Assembly (NCBI GenBank): GCA_934395135.1
Contig: CAKRRK010000003.1
Span: forward strand, 1 to 64,000
DNA: 64,000 nucleotides
Source: an uncultured Eubacteriales bacterium
GTDB lineage: Bacteria > Bacillota > Clostridia > Oscillospirales > Butyricicoccaceae
Reading direction: 5' to 3'
Below the pieces are notes generated by a model that did not search any database, was not told where the DNA came from, and saw nothing but the letters and a program-made list of their open reading frames with translations. The first letter of the stretch is position 1. Each line of letters begins with the position of its first letter. A program made the translations under genes and the position numbers. This document shows positions 7,623 to 15,547 of this stretch, in pieces.

Positions 7623-9146
7623 ATGGAGTATTTACTTGGAATTGACGTTGGAACTTCTGGCACAAAGACAGCGTTGTTTGATACAGCAGGAGGCGTTGTG
7701 GCCAGTAAAACGCTGGAATATCCGATGCAGCAGCCCCGCAACGGCTGGGCGGAGCAGGACCCCAGGGATTGGTGGAATGCGGCAAGCGGCGGTATTCGGG
7801 CGGTGCTCAAGGAAAGTGGGATATACCCGGGGGATATTCGAGGGATCGGATTGTCTGGTCAGATGCATTCTCTTGTGATGCTGGATGAGCGGAACGAGGT
7901 ACTGCGGCCTGCTATTTTGTGGTGTGACCAGCGCACCGCTGCGGAATGCGAAGAGATTCACCAGCTGGTCGGGTATGACCGGCTGATTCAAATCACTGCG
8001 AATCCGGCTCTTACCGGGTTTACGTCTGGAAAAATTTTATGGGTAAGAAAGCACGAACCGGAAATTTATAAAAAATGCCGCCATATTTTGTTGCCGAAAG
8101 ATTATATTCGTCTCCAACTGACCGGGGAATATGCGACAGAGGTTTCTGACGCTTCCGGCATGGGGCTGCTGGATGTCCCGCACCGCTGCTGGTCGGAAGA
8201 GATACTGGAAAAGCTGGAGATTCCTCCGTCCCTGCTGGGCAGAGTGTATGAAAGTCCGGAGATCACCGGCAGGGTGACCGCTGCGGCGGCGGAAGAAACC
8301 GGCCTTATGCCGGGAACCATTGTTGTCGGTGGCGCAGGAGACAATGCCGCCGCGGCAGTGGGGACGGGCGTTGTCAGAGATGGCGCGGCATTTACTACCA
8401 TTGGCACGTCCGGTGTGGTATTTGCCCATACCGACCAGATCTCCATTGATCCAAAGGGCCGGGTGCATACCTTTTGCTGCGCCGTTCCGGGAGCATGGCA
8501 TGTGATGGGCGTAACCTTGGCGGCGGGTGCCTCCCTGCAATGGTACCGCAACCAGTTGTGCGGCGATATTGTAGCAGCAGCGGAAAAACGAGGTGTGGAT
8601 CCGTACATTTTGATGGATCAAATGGCGGAAGCGGTTCCGGTGGGAGCGAATCGCTTGGTGTTTTTGCCCTATTTGATGGGAGAAAGAACACCGCATCTGG
8701 ATCCGGAATGCCGTGGGGCGTTTGTAGGACTGTCTGCCATTCATACCCGCGGCGATATGATTCGCGCGGTGATGGAAGGGGTTGCGTATTCCCTGCGGGA
8801 TTGCGCGGAAGTGCTGCGGGAAATGGGAGTTGCCAGTGAACGCATGGTTGCCTGCGGCGGCGGCGGAACCAGCCCGCTTTGGCGGCAAATGATAGCGGAT
8901 GTATTGGACTGTCCGGTAGCGACGACGGTCAGCCGGGAAGGCCCAGCCCTTGGAGTTGCATTGTTAGCCGGTGTCGGCGCGGGGATTTATGAAAGCGTGC
9001 CGGCAGCATGCGACGCCGTGATTCGGGGAAAGGCGCCGCAGCTGCCGAAAGAGGAAAACCGCCGGAAATACCAGGCGGTCTATGCGGTTTATCGGAGCCT
9101 GTATCCTGCGCTGAAGCAGTCTTTTTCTGCGCTTTCTGAATTATAA
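7623..9146 (+). CDS. xylB: Xylulokinase (FGGY family)
   Basis: 507 residues, normal for xylulokinase. N-terminal ATPase motif YLLGIDVGTSGTKTALFD; substrate-side RGIGLSGQMHSLVMLD and LWCDQRTAAECEEI; VVGGAGDNAAAAVGTGVV for nucleotide binding; C-terminal MVACGGGGTSPLWRQMIADV. GLSGQMH is typical of xylulokinases rather than glycerol or gluconate kinases. It phosphorylates D-xylulose (or a close ketopentose) to the 5-phosphate in the cytoplasm. AGAAAGGAG precedes ATG 7623. The next genes are a DUF4867-like protein and a fucose-isomerase-like protein rather than xylA, so the sugar fed to it may be unusual. Confidence 0.92.
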   Translation: MEYLLGIDVGTSGTKTALFDTAGGVVASKTLEYPMQQPRNGWAEQDPRDWWNAASGGIRAVLKESGIYPGDIRGIGLSGQMHSLVMLDERNEVLRPAILWCDQRTAAECEEIHQLVGYDRLIQITANPALTGFTSGKILWVRKHEPEIYKKCRHILLPKDYIRLQLTGEYATEVSDASGMGLLDVPHRCWSEEILEKLEIPPSLLGRVYESPEITGRVTAAAAEETGLMPGTIVVGGAGDNAAAAVGTGVVRDGAAFTTIGTSGVVFAHTDQISIDPKGRVHTFCCAVPGAWHVMGVTLAAGASLQWYRNQLCGDIVAAAEKRGVDPYILMDQMAEAVPVGANRLVFLPYLMGERTPHLDPECRGAFVGLSAIHTRGDMIRAVMEGVAYSLRDCAEVLREMGVASERMVACGGGGTSPLWRQMIADVLDCPVATTVSREGPALGVALLAGVGAGIYESVPAACDAVIRGKAPQLPKEENRRKYQAVYAVYRSLYPALKQSFSALSEL

Positions 9147-9160
9147 GGGGGAGATTGCCA

Positions 9161-9787
9161 ATGAAATGGAACAGCGTAAACCACCCGGAGTTTGCTTTGT
9201 ATGGCAGAGTGTTGGAAGGACTGGATGTGACAGCGCTTTTGGATACGCTGCGAAAAACAGACCGGCCGGAACGCGGTGTGATTTATGTGCCGTCTTTTGC
9301 ACCGCTGGAGGATACAGACGTTTTTCCGCATCTTCGGGACAGCGTATATGGCGGGATGCCGATTCAGATCGGCTACTGCAATGGCAGCAATACCCGGCTG
9401 AACTGCCTGGAATATCATCGGGACAGTGAGATCAATATCGCGGCGGATGATGTTGTTCTGCTGTTGGCACGGCAGCAGGATATGGAAGGGGATACGCTGC
9501 GCACCGAAACGGTAAAAGCGTTTCACCTGCCGGCAGGCACAGCGGTGGAACTGTATGCCACGACGCTGCATTATGCGCCCTGTAACAGCGGAACGGAAAG
9601 GGGGTTCCGGGTTGCCGTGGTCTTGCCGCAGGGGACGAATATGGAAGCGCCGGTGGTTTCGAACATCCGGCGGGAGGATCGTCTGCTCCGGGCGCGGAAT
9701 AAATGGCTGATTGCCCATGCGGAAGCCCCGGAAGCGGCGGATGGTGCGGTAATCGGCTTGCTTGGAACGAATCTGGACATAACTTGA
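9161..9787 (+). CDS. DUF4867-like protein, probable cupin
   Basis: About 208 residues. ATG 9161 is chosen because AAGGGGGAG precedes it; the TTG at 9155 is too close. NCLEYHRDSEINIAADDVVLLLARQQDM, split as NCLEYHRDSEIN and IAADDVVLLLARQQDM, with AFHLPAGTAVELYATTLHYAPC, has the look of a double-stranded beta-helix: H-x-E metal ligands, a mid-domain Pro-Ala-Gly, and a second His. I recall this as the DUF4867 family found beside sugar isomerases and kinases. A sugar epimerase/mutarotase or isomerase-accessory role would fit the position between xylB and an isomerase-fold enzyme, but no function is shown. Confidence 0.65.
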   Translation: MKWNSVNHPEFALYGRVLEGLDVTALLDTLRKTDRPERGVIYVPSFAPLEDTDVFPHLRDSVYGGMPIQIGYCNGSNTRLNCLEYHRDSEINIAADDVVLLLARQQDMEGDTLRTETVKAFHLPAGTAVELYATTLHYAPCNSGTERGFRVAVVLPQGTNMEAPVVSNIRREDRLLRARNKWLIAHAEAPEAADGAVIGLLGTNLDIT

Positions 9788-9809
9788 GAGCGGTAAAAGG
9801 AGAAGTCTT

Positions 9810-11294
9810 ATGAAACATAACAATATTCCTGTGGTGAAAATGGGCATTATCTCGGTCAGCCGGAGTTGTTTTCCCATTACGCTTTCGGAAAGACGGCGGC
9901 ATAATGTAGTGCAGGCATATGGGGAGGGATTGTACGAATGTCCCATTTGCGTGGAGAATGAAACAGATGCCCGGCGGGCAGTCGAAGATGTGCTTGCGGC
10001 AGGCGTTAACGCGCTGTGTGTTTTTTTAGGAAATTTCGGGCCGGAGACACCGGAAACAATGCTTGCAGACTGGTTCCATGGCCCGGTGATGTATACCGCG
10101 GCGGCGGAAGGAGACGGAGATCTGCTGGATGGGCGGGGTGACGCATACTGCGGCATGCTGAATGCTTCCTACAATCTTGGCCTGCGGGGCCGACGGGTGT
10201 ATATCCCGGAGTATCCCTGCGGAACTGCGGAGGAAGTAGCGGAACAGATCCGGGGATTTCTTCCGGTGGCACGGGCGCTGCTGGGCCTTGCCGGGTTAAA
10301 GCTCTTTGTATTTGGGCCGCGTCCAAACGATTTTCTGGCATGCAACGGACCCATCAAAGCGCTGTATGACCTTGGCGTTTCGGTGGAAGAAAATTCAGAA
10401 TTGGATTTGCTTCTTGCCTATCAAAAGCATGCGGGTGATCCCCGCATACCAGCGAAAATAGCGGAAATGTCCGGGCAGGCGGGGAATGCCGAAAATCCAT
10501 ATGCCGGCGTCCTGCCAAGGCTTGCTCAGTATGAACTGACGCTGGAAGACTGGATGTGCGACCATTTGGGAACCAGTGAATATGCTGCATTTGCCGGCAA
10601 GTGCTGGCCGGCGTTTCAATCGGCCTTTGGCTTTGTTCCCTGCTATGCCAACGGAAGAATGACCGGAAAGGGAATTCCAGTGTCATGCGAAGTGGATATT
10701 TATGGCGCTTTGTCCGAATACATCGGCGTTTGCGTATCCGGCAAGGCGGTAACGCTTCTGGATATTAACAATTCCGTTCCCAAGGCAATGTACCAGGAAT
10801 GTATTGTTGGGACAACCGGTTATCGCCATCAGGATACCTTTATGGCGTTTCACTGCGGCAATACATGTCCGGACTTGCTTTCCGCTCCGCACATGGGATA
10901 TCAGCGCATTATTAAGCGGGATTTGGAACCGGAACTTCCGGAACCGGATATCACAAGAGGCACGATGGAGGGAGATATTCTTCCGGGGGATATTACGTTT
11001 TTCCGGCTGCATTCCACGGCAGACACTCGTTTGCAGGCGTATGTGGCCCAAGGGGAGGTGCTGAATGTGCCGACGCGCTCGTTTGGTTCCATTGGTGTGT
11101 TTGCCATTCCGGAGATGGGGCGGTTTTACCGCCATGTCCTGCTGGAAAAACAATACCCGCACCATGGTGCTGTGGCGTTTGGTCATTATGGCAGAGAATT
11201 GTTTGAGGTGTTCTGCTATCTCGGAATTGGCGATATCGCCTATAACCGGCCGGCTGCGCTTCCGTATCCTACAGAAAATCCGTTTATAAAATGA
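9810..11294 (+). CDS. L-fucose/L-arabinose isomerase-fold protein
   Basis: 494 residues with AAAAGGAG before ATG 9810. The N-terminus (PVVKMGIISVSRSCFP) and ALCVFLGNFGPETPETMLADW are typical of the first Rossmann-like domain of the FucI/AraA group. KLFVFGPRPNDFLACNGPIKALYDLGVSVEENSEL is the middle-domain loop, here read in parts FGPRPNDFLACN and GVSVEENSEL. CEVDIYGALSEYIGVCVSG and FMAFHCGNTC supply the conserved Glu, Asp and His metal ligands. Last gene of the xylB operon. It probably converts an aldose to the ketose that the kinase uses. No dedicated transporter lies beside the operon. Confidence 0.82.
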   Translation: MKHNNIPVVKMGIISVSRSCFPITLSERRRHNVVQAYGEGLYECPICVENETDARRAVEDVLAAGVNALCVFLGNFGPETPETMLADWFHGPVMYTAAAEGDGDLLDGRGDAYCGMLNASYNLGLRGRRVYIPEYPCGTAEEVAEQIRGFLPVARALLGLAGLKLFVFGPRPNDFLACNGPIKALYDLGVSVEENSELDLLLAYQKHAGDPRIPAKIAEMSGQAGNAENPYAGVLPRLAQYELTLEDWMCDHLGTSEYAAFAGKCWPAFQSAFGFVPCYANGRMTGKGIPVSCEVDIYGALSEYIGVCVSGKAVTLLDINNSVPKAMYQECIVGTTGYRHQDTFMAFHCGNTCPDLLSAPHMGYQRIIKRDLEPELPEPDITRGTMEGDILPGDITFFRLHSTADTRLQAYVAQGEVLNVPTRSFGSIGVFAIPEMGRFYRHVLLEKQYPHHGAVAFGHYGRELFEVFCYLGIGDIAYNRPAALPYPTENPFIK

Positions 11295-11302
11295 GGAATC
11301 TC

Positions 11303-11337
11303 AAAAAGCTGCATCCGTTTAGGATGCAGCTTTTTTT
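11303..11337 (+). terminator. Terminator of the xylB operon
   Basis: AAAAAGCTGCATCC / GGATGCAGC stem followed by seven Ts, directly after the isomerase stop. Confidence 0.92.
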
Positions 11338-11406
11338 GCATGGTGTTTCTGGATACATAAGAAAATTTTCCGGAAAGTGCAAGAAAGAAAAAGATATCTT
11401 ATAATA

Positions 11407-11459
11407 ATGTATATAAAATTTAAGTATACATTGACAGATGAGGTATATAGAATTATAAT
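11407..11459 (+). promoter_or_regulatory. PadR-gene promoter with overlapping operator
   Basis: Consensus promoter TTGACA (11431-11436), 17 bases, TATAAT (11454-11459). An inverted repeat ATGTATA (11407-11413) / TATACAT (11425-11431) abuts and overlaps the -35; ATGT...ACAT is the usual PadR operator form. Autorepression by the PadR protein is likely. Confidence 0.8.
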
Positions 11460-11483
11460 GTAATTGAAAAAGGAGGTGCGAAA

Positions 11484-11816
11484 ATGTCCATCACTTCGGA
11501 TTTAATACGGGGGCATACGGATACGATTATCCTGGCTCGGCTTTTGAAAAGCGACAGCTACGGCTATGAAATTAACAAAGCGATTTTACGGTGCTCCGAT
11601 GGGAGATATGAACTGAAGGAGGCGACGCTATATACCGCGTTTAAGCGCCTGGAGGACGGCGGATGCATTGCGTCGTATTGGGGGGATGAAACAACAGGCG
11701 CCAGACGGAAGTATTACAAGATCACAAACCTGGGAAGGGAAACCTTTCAGCGGCTGTATGATGAATGGATGACGGCAAAAGAGATTATTGACAAATTACT
11801 TGTTTCGGAGGAATAA
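11484..11816 (+). CDS. PadR family transcriptional regulator
   Basis: 110 residues with a perfect AAAGGAGGTG site. DTIILARLLKSDSYGYEINKAI is helix 1 with the SYGYEI signature. KEATLYTAFKRLEDGGCIASYW is the recognition helix and wing start, and GARRKYYKITNLGRETFQRL is the wing and dimer helix. PadR proteins with this compact form pair with DUF1700 and DUF4097 proteins, as here: both follow, 3 bases and then 73 bases apart. The set is usually an envelope-stress or antimicrobial-peptide response module. Its promoter carries an overlapping palindrome consistent with autoregulation. Confidence 0.93.
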   Translation: MSITSDLIRGHTDTIILARLLKSDSYGYEINKAILRCSDGRYELKEATLYTAFKRLEDGGCIASYWGDETTGARRKYYKITNLGRETFQRLYDEWMTAKEIIDKLLVSEE

Positions 11817-11819
11817 GAG

Positions 11820-12473
11820 ATGGAGAAAAGGTTAAAACAGTATATTGATTTTCTGTTTTCAGAAGCGGGAAATGACAGCCGCGCCAACGAAATCAAAGAA
11901 GAGATATACAGCAATACACTAGACCGCTATCGTGATGTGCTGGCGCAGGGGAAAAACGAAAACGAGGCCTTCAACATTGCGGTTTCCGGAATTGGCGATG
12001 TCAGTGCGTTAATTGCTGCCAGCGGAGCTGGTCCGGCAAGAGGCGATGCGGCCCGATCGGGCAGAAAGAAGAATCCATTGGTTCCGGCAGCGGTGGCATT
12101 GTATATTTTATGCGTGGTGCCGGTAATTATTTTCGGCGGAATTGGCAGACTGGGAGTGCTGGGCGTTTGCCTGATGTTTGTTATGATTGCAGCCGGCACA
12201 TTTTTGATAATTTATGGACGGCAGGGAGAGACGACAGTTCCAGGGGAATCTTCGGAAAAAAAGGAAATACCGACGGAAACGCGGGAGAAAATAGTAGAAA
12301 CCATATTGGATCGTCCAAGCGTAAAAGCAGCTTGGAACGCTGTGGTAGTGCTGCTGTATCTTCTGATCAGTTTCGTCAGCGGCGCCTGGCACATTACATG
12401 GTTGATTTTTATTATTTCGATGGCAATACAAAAGGTAATACGGGCTGTCATGGAGGCAAAACAGGAAGAATAA
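11820..12473 (+). CDS. DUF1700-like membrane protein
   Basis: 217 residues, starting 3 bases after the PadR stop. The N-terminal ~60 residues (MEKRLKQYIDFLFSEAGND ... FNIAVSGIGDVSALIA) form the short helical domain found at the front of DUF1700 and permease-prefix proteins. Three or four membrane segments follow: PLVPAAVALYILCVVPVIIFGGI, then LGVLGVCLMFVMIAAGTFLII, then AAWNAVVVLLYLLISFVSGAW and ITWLIFIISMAIQKVI. Cytoplasmic charged linker KKEIPTETREK between pairs. Likely signal-coupling or regulator-tethering protein for the PadR module; function not known. Confidence 0.8.
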   Translation: MEKRLKQYIDFLFSEAGNDSRANEIKEEIYSNTLDRYRDVLAQGKNENEAFNIAVSGIGDVSALIAASGAGPARGDAARSGRKKNPLVPAAVALYILCVVPVIIFGGIGRLGVLGVCLMFVMIAAGTFLIIYGRQGETTVPGESSEKKEIPTETREKIVETILDRPSVKAAWNAVVVLLYLLISFVSGAWHITWLIFIISMAIQKVIRAVMEAKQEE

Positions 12474-12546
12474 AAGCGGCGCAGGCAAATGGATCGGATC
12501 CATCGGAAATAATCCTTGTTAAGGCGAAAAAAATGAGGTGATTTGT

Positions 12547-13452
12547 TTGAAAGGAAAGCAAATTGGAAAAGCGATCGGATGGGGCATCCTTGCGGCGGTG
12601 CTTCTCTGTGTTTTAGTAGCGGTTTTGTCTGGAAAATTCTCCAGTTTCAGCATATCTTCCGCATATCAGTACAGCAATTGGGAAGACTATACGGCTGGCG
12701 GCGGCAGTGTGGCGGCAGGCGATGTCCGGGCGGTTGAGATCAACTGGATCGATGGAAATGTTACGGTTAAAAAAGGCGCCGGCCCGGAGATTGTATTTTA
12801 CGAAAGCCAGGTGCCGGCGGAACAGCAGATGTACTATCTTGTTCGGGACGGCAAATTAACGATACAGCCGAGGCAGTCGGAGTCAGTATTCCATTTTGGA
12901 ATCCATGCACCGCAAAAAGATTTGACGGTGGAAATTCCGGAAGAATGCGTATTGCAGGAGGTTTCTATCGATACACCCAATGCGGATGCGGATATTTCCG
13001 ATCTCCGCGCCGTAACGGTGAACCTTGAAACGATATCCGGCAATTTTGTATTGCGCCGGATGCAGTGTGATTCTATGAACTTGGAGAGCACCAGCGGCAG
13101 TATACAGGCAAACAGTATGACAGTAAATTCGATGGAAATTGATTCGGTCAGCGGCGACTGTATGCTGGAGGGCGCTTTCCGGACGATTGGCAGTGAAACT
13201 GTTTCCGGACAATTGGACATTTCTTCCAGTACGTCCCTTGAAAACCTGGAAGTGGACAGTGTCAGCGGCGATATGATCTTGACGGTACCAAAAGAAAACG
13301 GCTTTACGCTCACAATGGACAGCGTTTCCGGTGAATTTGAGTGTGCATTTCCAACCCAGGCGAAAGGAGACCGCTGGATCTATGGGGACGGCAGCGGCAC
13401 GTTTGCATTGGACAGCGTCAGCGGCAGCGTTACCATTCTTTCTCAGGAATAA
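12547..13452 (+). CDS. DUF4097-like beta-helical surface protein
   Basis: About 301 residues. TTG 12547 is chosen because GAGGTG sits 6-7 bases before it; GTG 12538 would fall on the ribosome site itself. One N-terminal membrane anchor (IGWGILAAVLLCVLVAVLSG) is followed by an outside domain. That domain is built from repeated Ser/Gly-rich strands of the type ISGNFVLRRM, TSGSIQANSM, VSGDCMLEGAF, VSGQLDISSS, VSGDMILTVP and VSGEFECAF. These SG-x-hydrophobic rungs are typical of DUF4097, a right-handed beta helix. Third gene of the PadR module, probably membrane-anchored and envelope-facing. Confidence 0.85.
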   Translation: MKGKQIGKAIGWGILAAVLLCVLVAVLSGKFSSFSISSAYQYSNWEDYTAGGGSVAAGDVRAVEINWIDGNVTVKKGAGPEIVFYESQVPAEQQMYYLVRDGKLTIQPRQSESVFHFGIHAPQKDLTVEIPEECVLQEVSIDTPNADADISDLRAVTVNLETISGNFVLRRMQCDSMNLESTSGSIQANSMTVNSMEIDSVSGDCMLEGAFRTIGSETVSGQLDISSSTSLENLEVDSVSGDMILTVPKENGFTLTMDSVSGEFECAFPTQAKGDRWIYGDGSGTFALDSVSGSVTILSQE

Positions 13453-13628
13453 AAAAACCCTGACGTTTTTCCGTCGGAAATTTTGTTTTGTGTGATGAAA
13501 ACCGAAAAAATGCAGAATATAATAGGGGAGAGCATGATAGATTTATATTGACAAATTCAGGAAAGCATGTTATTAATTATAATAGTAATTATTACTGATT
13601 AAAAACGATGGTTTTAGGAGGAACGACT

Positions 13629-14252
13629 ATGAACCGGAAAGCCTTTGAAAAGATGAATTATGGTCTGTATATTGTTTCCGCGGCGGCGGATGGGAAGCGG
13701 TATGGATGCATTGTCAACTCCCTGGCACAGGTAACGTCCTCTCAGCCGGCAAAGTTTACCATAACGCTCAATAAGGACAACGCCACATGCGATGCAGTAC
13801 AGAAGGCGGGAAGTTTTTCCGCCACCATGTTGGCAAAAGATTGTCCAAAGGATTGGATTCACTTGTTTGGATATAAATCCACAAGAGTTGTGGATAAGTT
13901 CGACGGCCTTGCAAGCCAGATGGACGCAGCGGGAAATCCGTATTTAACCGAGCATATGGCGGCGAGAATCAGCTGCAATGTTGTAGACAGCCTGGCCATT
14001 GGGAATTATATCCTGTTTGTCGGCGAAGCAACCGAGGCGGAAGTGCTTTCCGACAGTTTGGTGTTAACGGTTGATGAATTTAAAAACAAAGGCAATACGC
14101 CGCCGCCTGCTGCCACGGTTTACCGTACGTTGGATGGGACGGAAGGATACAAATGCACAGTTTGCGGATATGTGTACGATAAGGATACTTTACCGGAAGG
14201 TTACCAGTGTCCGATTTGCCGTGCACCGGCCAGCAAGTTCGAAAAACGCTGA
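13629..14252 (+). CDS. Flavin reductase-rubredoxin fusion (high-molecular-weight rubredoxin)
   Basis: About 207 residues; ATG 13629 follows TTAGGAGG. Residues 1-150 are a flavin reductase-like split barrel (NYGLYIVSAAADGKRYGCIVNS, read as YGLYIVSAAADG and CIVNSLAQVTSSQP; KFTITLNKDNATCDAV) that binds FMN. The last 45 residues are a rubredoxin domain with CTVCGYVYD and CPICRAPASKFEKR, giving two CxxC pairs for one iron. This is the Hrb arrangement of clostridia and Moorella, which shuttles electrons from NAD(P)H to oxygen-detoxifying proteins. Anaerobe signature. Monocistronic, ending at a long palindrome. Confidence 0.9.
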   Translation: MNRKAFEKMNYGLYIVSAAADGKRYGCIVNSLAQVTSSQPAKFTITLNKDNATCDAVQKAGSFSATMLAKDCPKDWIHLFGYKSTRVVDKFDGLASQMDAAGNPYLTEHMAARISCNVVDSLAIGNYILFVGEATEAEVLSDSLVLTVDEFKNKGNTPPPAATVYRTLDGTEGYKCTVCGYVYDKDTLPEGYQCPICRAPASKFEKR

Positions 14253-14296
14253 AGAAAGAAAACGCTGCAGTTTGAAATGAGGACAGGATGCGGCGC

Positions 14297-14350
14297 CGGA
14301 TCAACAACAACCGCGGCACATAGCTATGTGCCGCGGTTGTTGTTGATCCG
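14297..14350. terminator. 54-bp perfect palindrome between convergent genes
   Basis: Two 27-base arms (14297-14323 and 14324-14350) are exact reverse complements with no spacer; the centre reads CACATAGCTATGTG and the outer part CGGATCAACAACAACC. It lies between the ends of the rubredoxin gene and the aldo/keto reductase gene, so a bidirectional terminator is the simplest role. The lack of any loop and of a clean T-tract is odd for a terminator. Confidence 0.65.
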
Positions 14351-14378
14351 AACGGGCAGTGGCTGCTCTCCGCTGCAA

Positions 14379-15533
14379 TCAGGCTTTGGTGGAAAACAAA
14401 ACCGCCGCCTGCTCCATCGCAGAAATGACTGGCACACCGAACGGACAGCGGGCCTCGCAGGCGCCGCAGCGGCTGCAGGCGTCTGCCTTGTTGGAAAGCA
14501 GGGCATAGTGCTCCCGCACCGTCTCTGGAATTGTCCTCTGGGCCTTGGCAAGGTGGTAGAATTTGAGGACAGAAGCGACGTCAATTCCTTTTGGACAGGG
14601 TGCGCAGTGGCCGCAATACATGCAGTGTCCCTGCCACTGCATCGTTGGGAATCCGCTCAGAGCCGCTGCATAATCTTTTTCCTCTTCCGTTGCGGTTTCG
14701 TAGGAAAGGCAGTCCGTTAGTTCTTCCGGCGTGTGCGCTCCGCAGAAAACCGTTGCCACCGCCGGTCTGGTGAGGGCATAATGAATGCACTGCACCGGCG
14801 TCAGAGATTTTCCGGCAGGAGAAAGAGTTTCGTGGAGCAGATCTCCGCCGCCAAACGCCTTCATCACCGTAATGCCAACACCAAGGCGTTCGCAGGCTTC
14901 ATAAAGTTCTTTGCGGGCAGGATCCATGTTGCGCAAGGGATGCTGATAGCTGTTCGGCGTAAACAGGACCTCGCAGTCCTCGCTGGGCGGCATCAAGTCA
15001 TAGCAGGGATTAATGCTGAACATCAGCACATCGATCAGTCCGCTGTTTACCGCCTCCAGCGCCGCAAGCGGGTTATGACTGGACAGGCCGATACATCGAA
15101 TTTTCCCCTGTGCCTGCAGTTGTTTGGCATAGTCCATAATCGGCCCGTTTGCCACTTGCCGCCAGTCCTCCGGCGCGTCCACATAGTGTATCATGCCAAT
15201 GTCGATGTAATCGGTTTGCAGGGAGGAAAACAGCCCTTCAAATCCGGGAACAACTTCTTGAATATCCCGTGTTCGTTTATATTGGCCGTCCTGCCAGACG
15301 GTGCATAAGTGGGCTTGCAGAAGAAATCGATCCCGGCGTCCTGCAAGTGCTTTGCCCAGATGATTCCGCAGAGAAGGGTTAGGAGAATACAGGTCGATGC
15401 AGTTGATACCGTGTTCTTCCATTTGTTTTACAAAGGTTTGGACTTCGCCGGCGGATTTGTCCGCGAATCCTTCGCATCCCATCCCAAGCTCGCTGACGGA
15501 AAGGCCGGTTTTTCCCAAGCTGCGATAGCGCAT
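14379..15533 (-). CDS. Aldo/keto reductase with ferredoxin domain
   Basis: 384 residues. MRYRSLGKTGLSVSELGMGC is the classic AKR start. The barrel contains GINCIDLYSPNPSLR (catalytic Asp and Tyr region), DYIDIGMIHYVDAPE with the active-site His, and CIGLSSHNP. The C-terminus carries CMYCGHCAPCPKGI and CSRCGACEARCPFGV, which suit two 4Fe-4S clusters. Such fused proteins are common in anaerobes; substrates are mostly unknown. Transcribed after the homologous gene at 15548-16663, 14 bases downstream of it, so the two form an operon. Confidence 0.88.
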   Translation of the reverse strand: MRYRSLGKTGLSVSELGMGCEGFADKSAGEVQTFVKQMEEHGINCIDLYSPNPSLRNHLGKALAGRRDRFLLQAHLCTVWQDGQYKRTRDIQEVVPGFEGLFSSLQTDYIDIGMIHYVDAPEDWRQVANGPIMDYAKQLQAQGKIRCIGLSSHNPLAALEAVNSGLIDVLMFSINPCYDLMPPSEDCEVLFTPNSYQHPLRNMDPARKELYEACERLGVGITVMKAFGGGDLLHETLSPAGKSLTPVQCIHYALTRPAVATVFCGAHTPEELTDCLSYETATEEEKDYAAALSGFPTMQWQGHCMYCGHCAPCPKGIDVASVLKFYHLAKAQRTIPETVREHYALLSNKADACSRCGACEARCPFGVPVISAMEQAAVLFSTKA

Positions 15534-15547
15534 AACGAATCTCCTTT

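Noticed and set aside
8037..8888. 283-codon open frame antisense to xylB
   Set aside because: Low-complexity His/Arg-rich translation with no start signal; codon bias on the plus strand explains it.
9089..10156. 355-codon open frame antisense to the DUF4867-like and isomerase genes
   Set aside because: Spans two convincing plus-strand genes and their junction; no motif or ribosome site.
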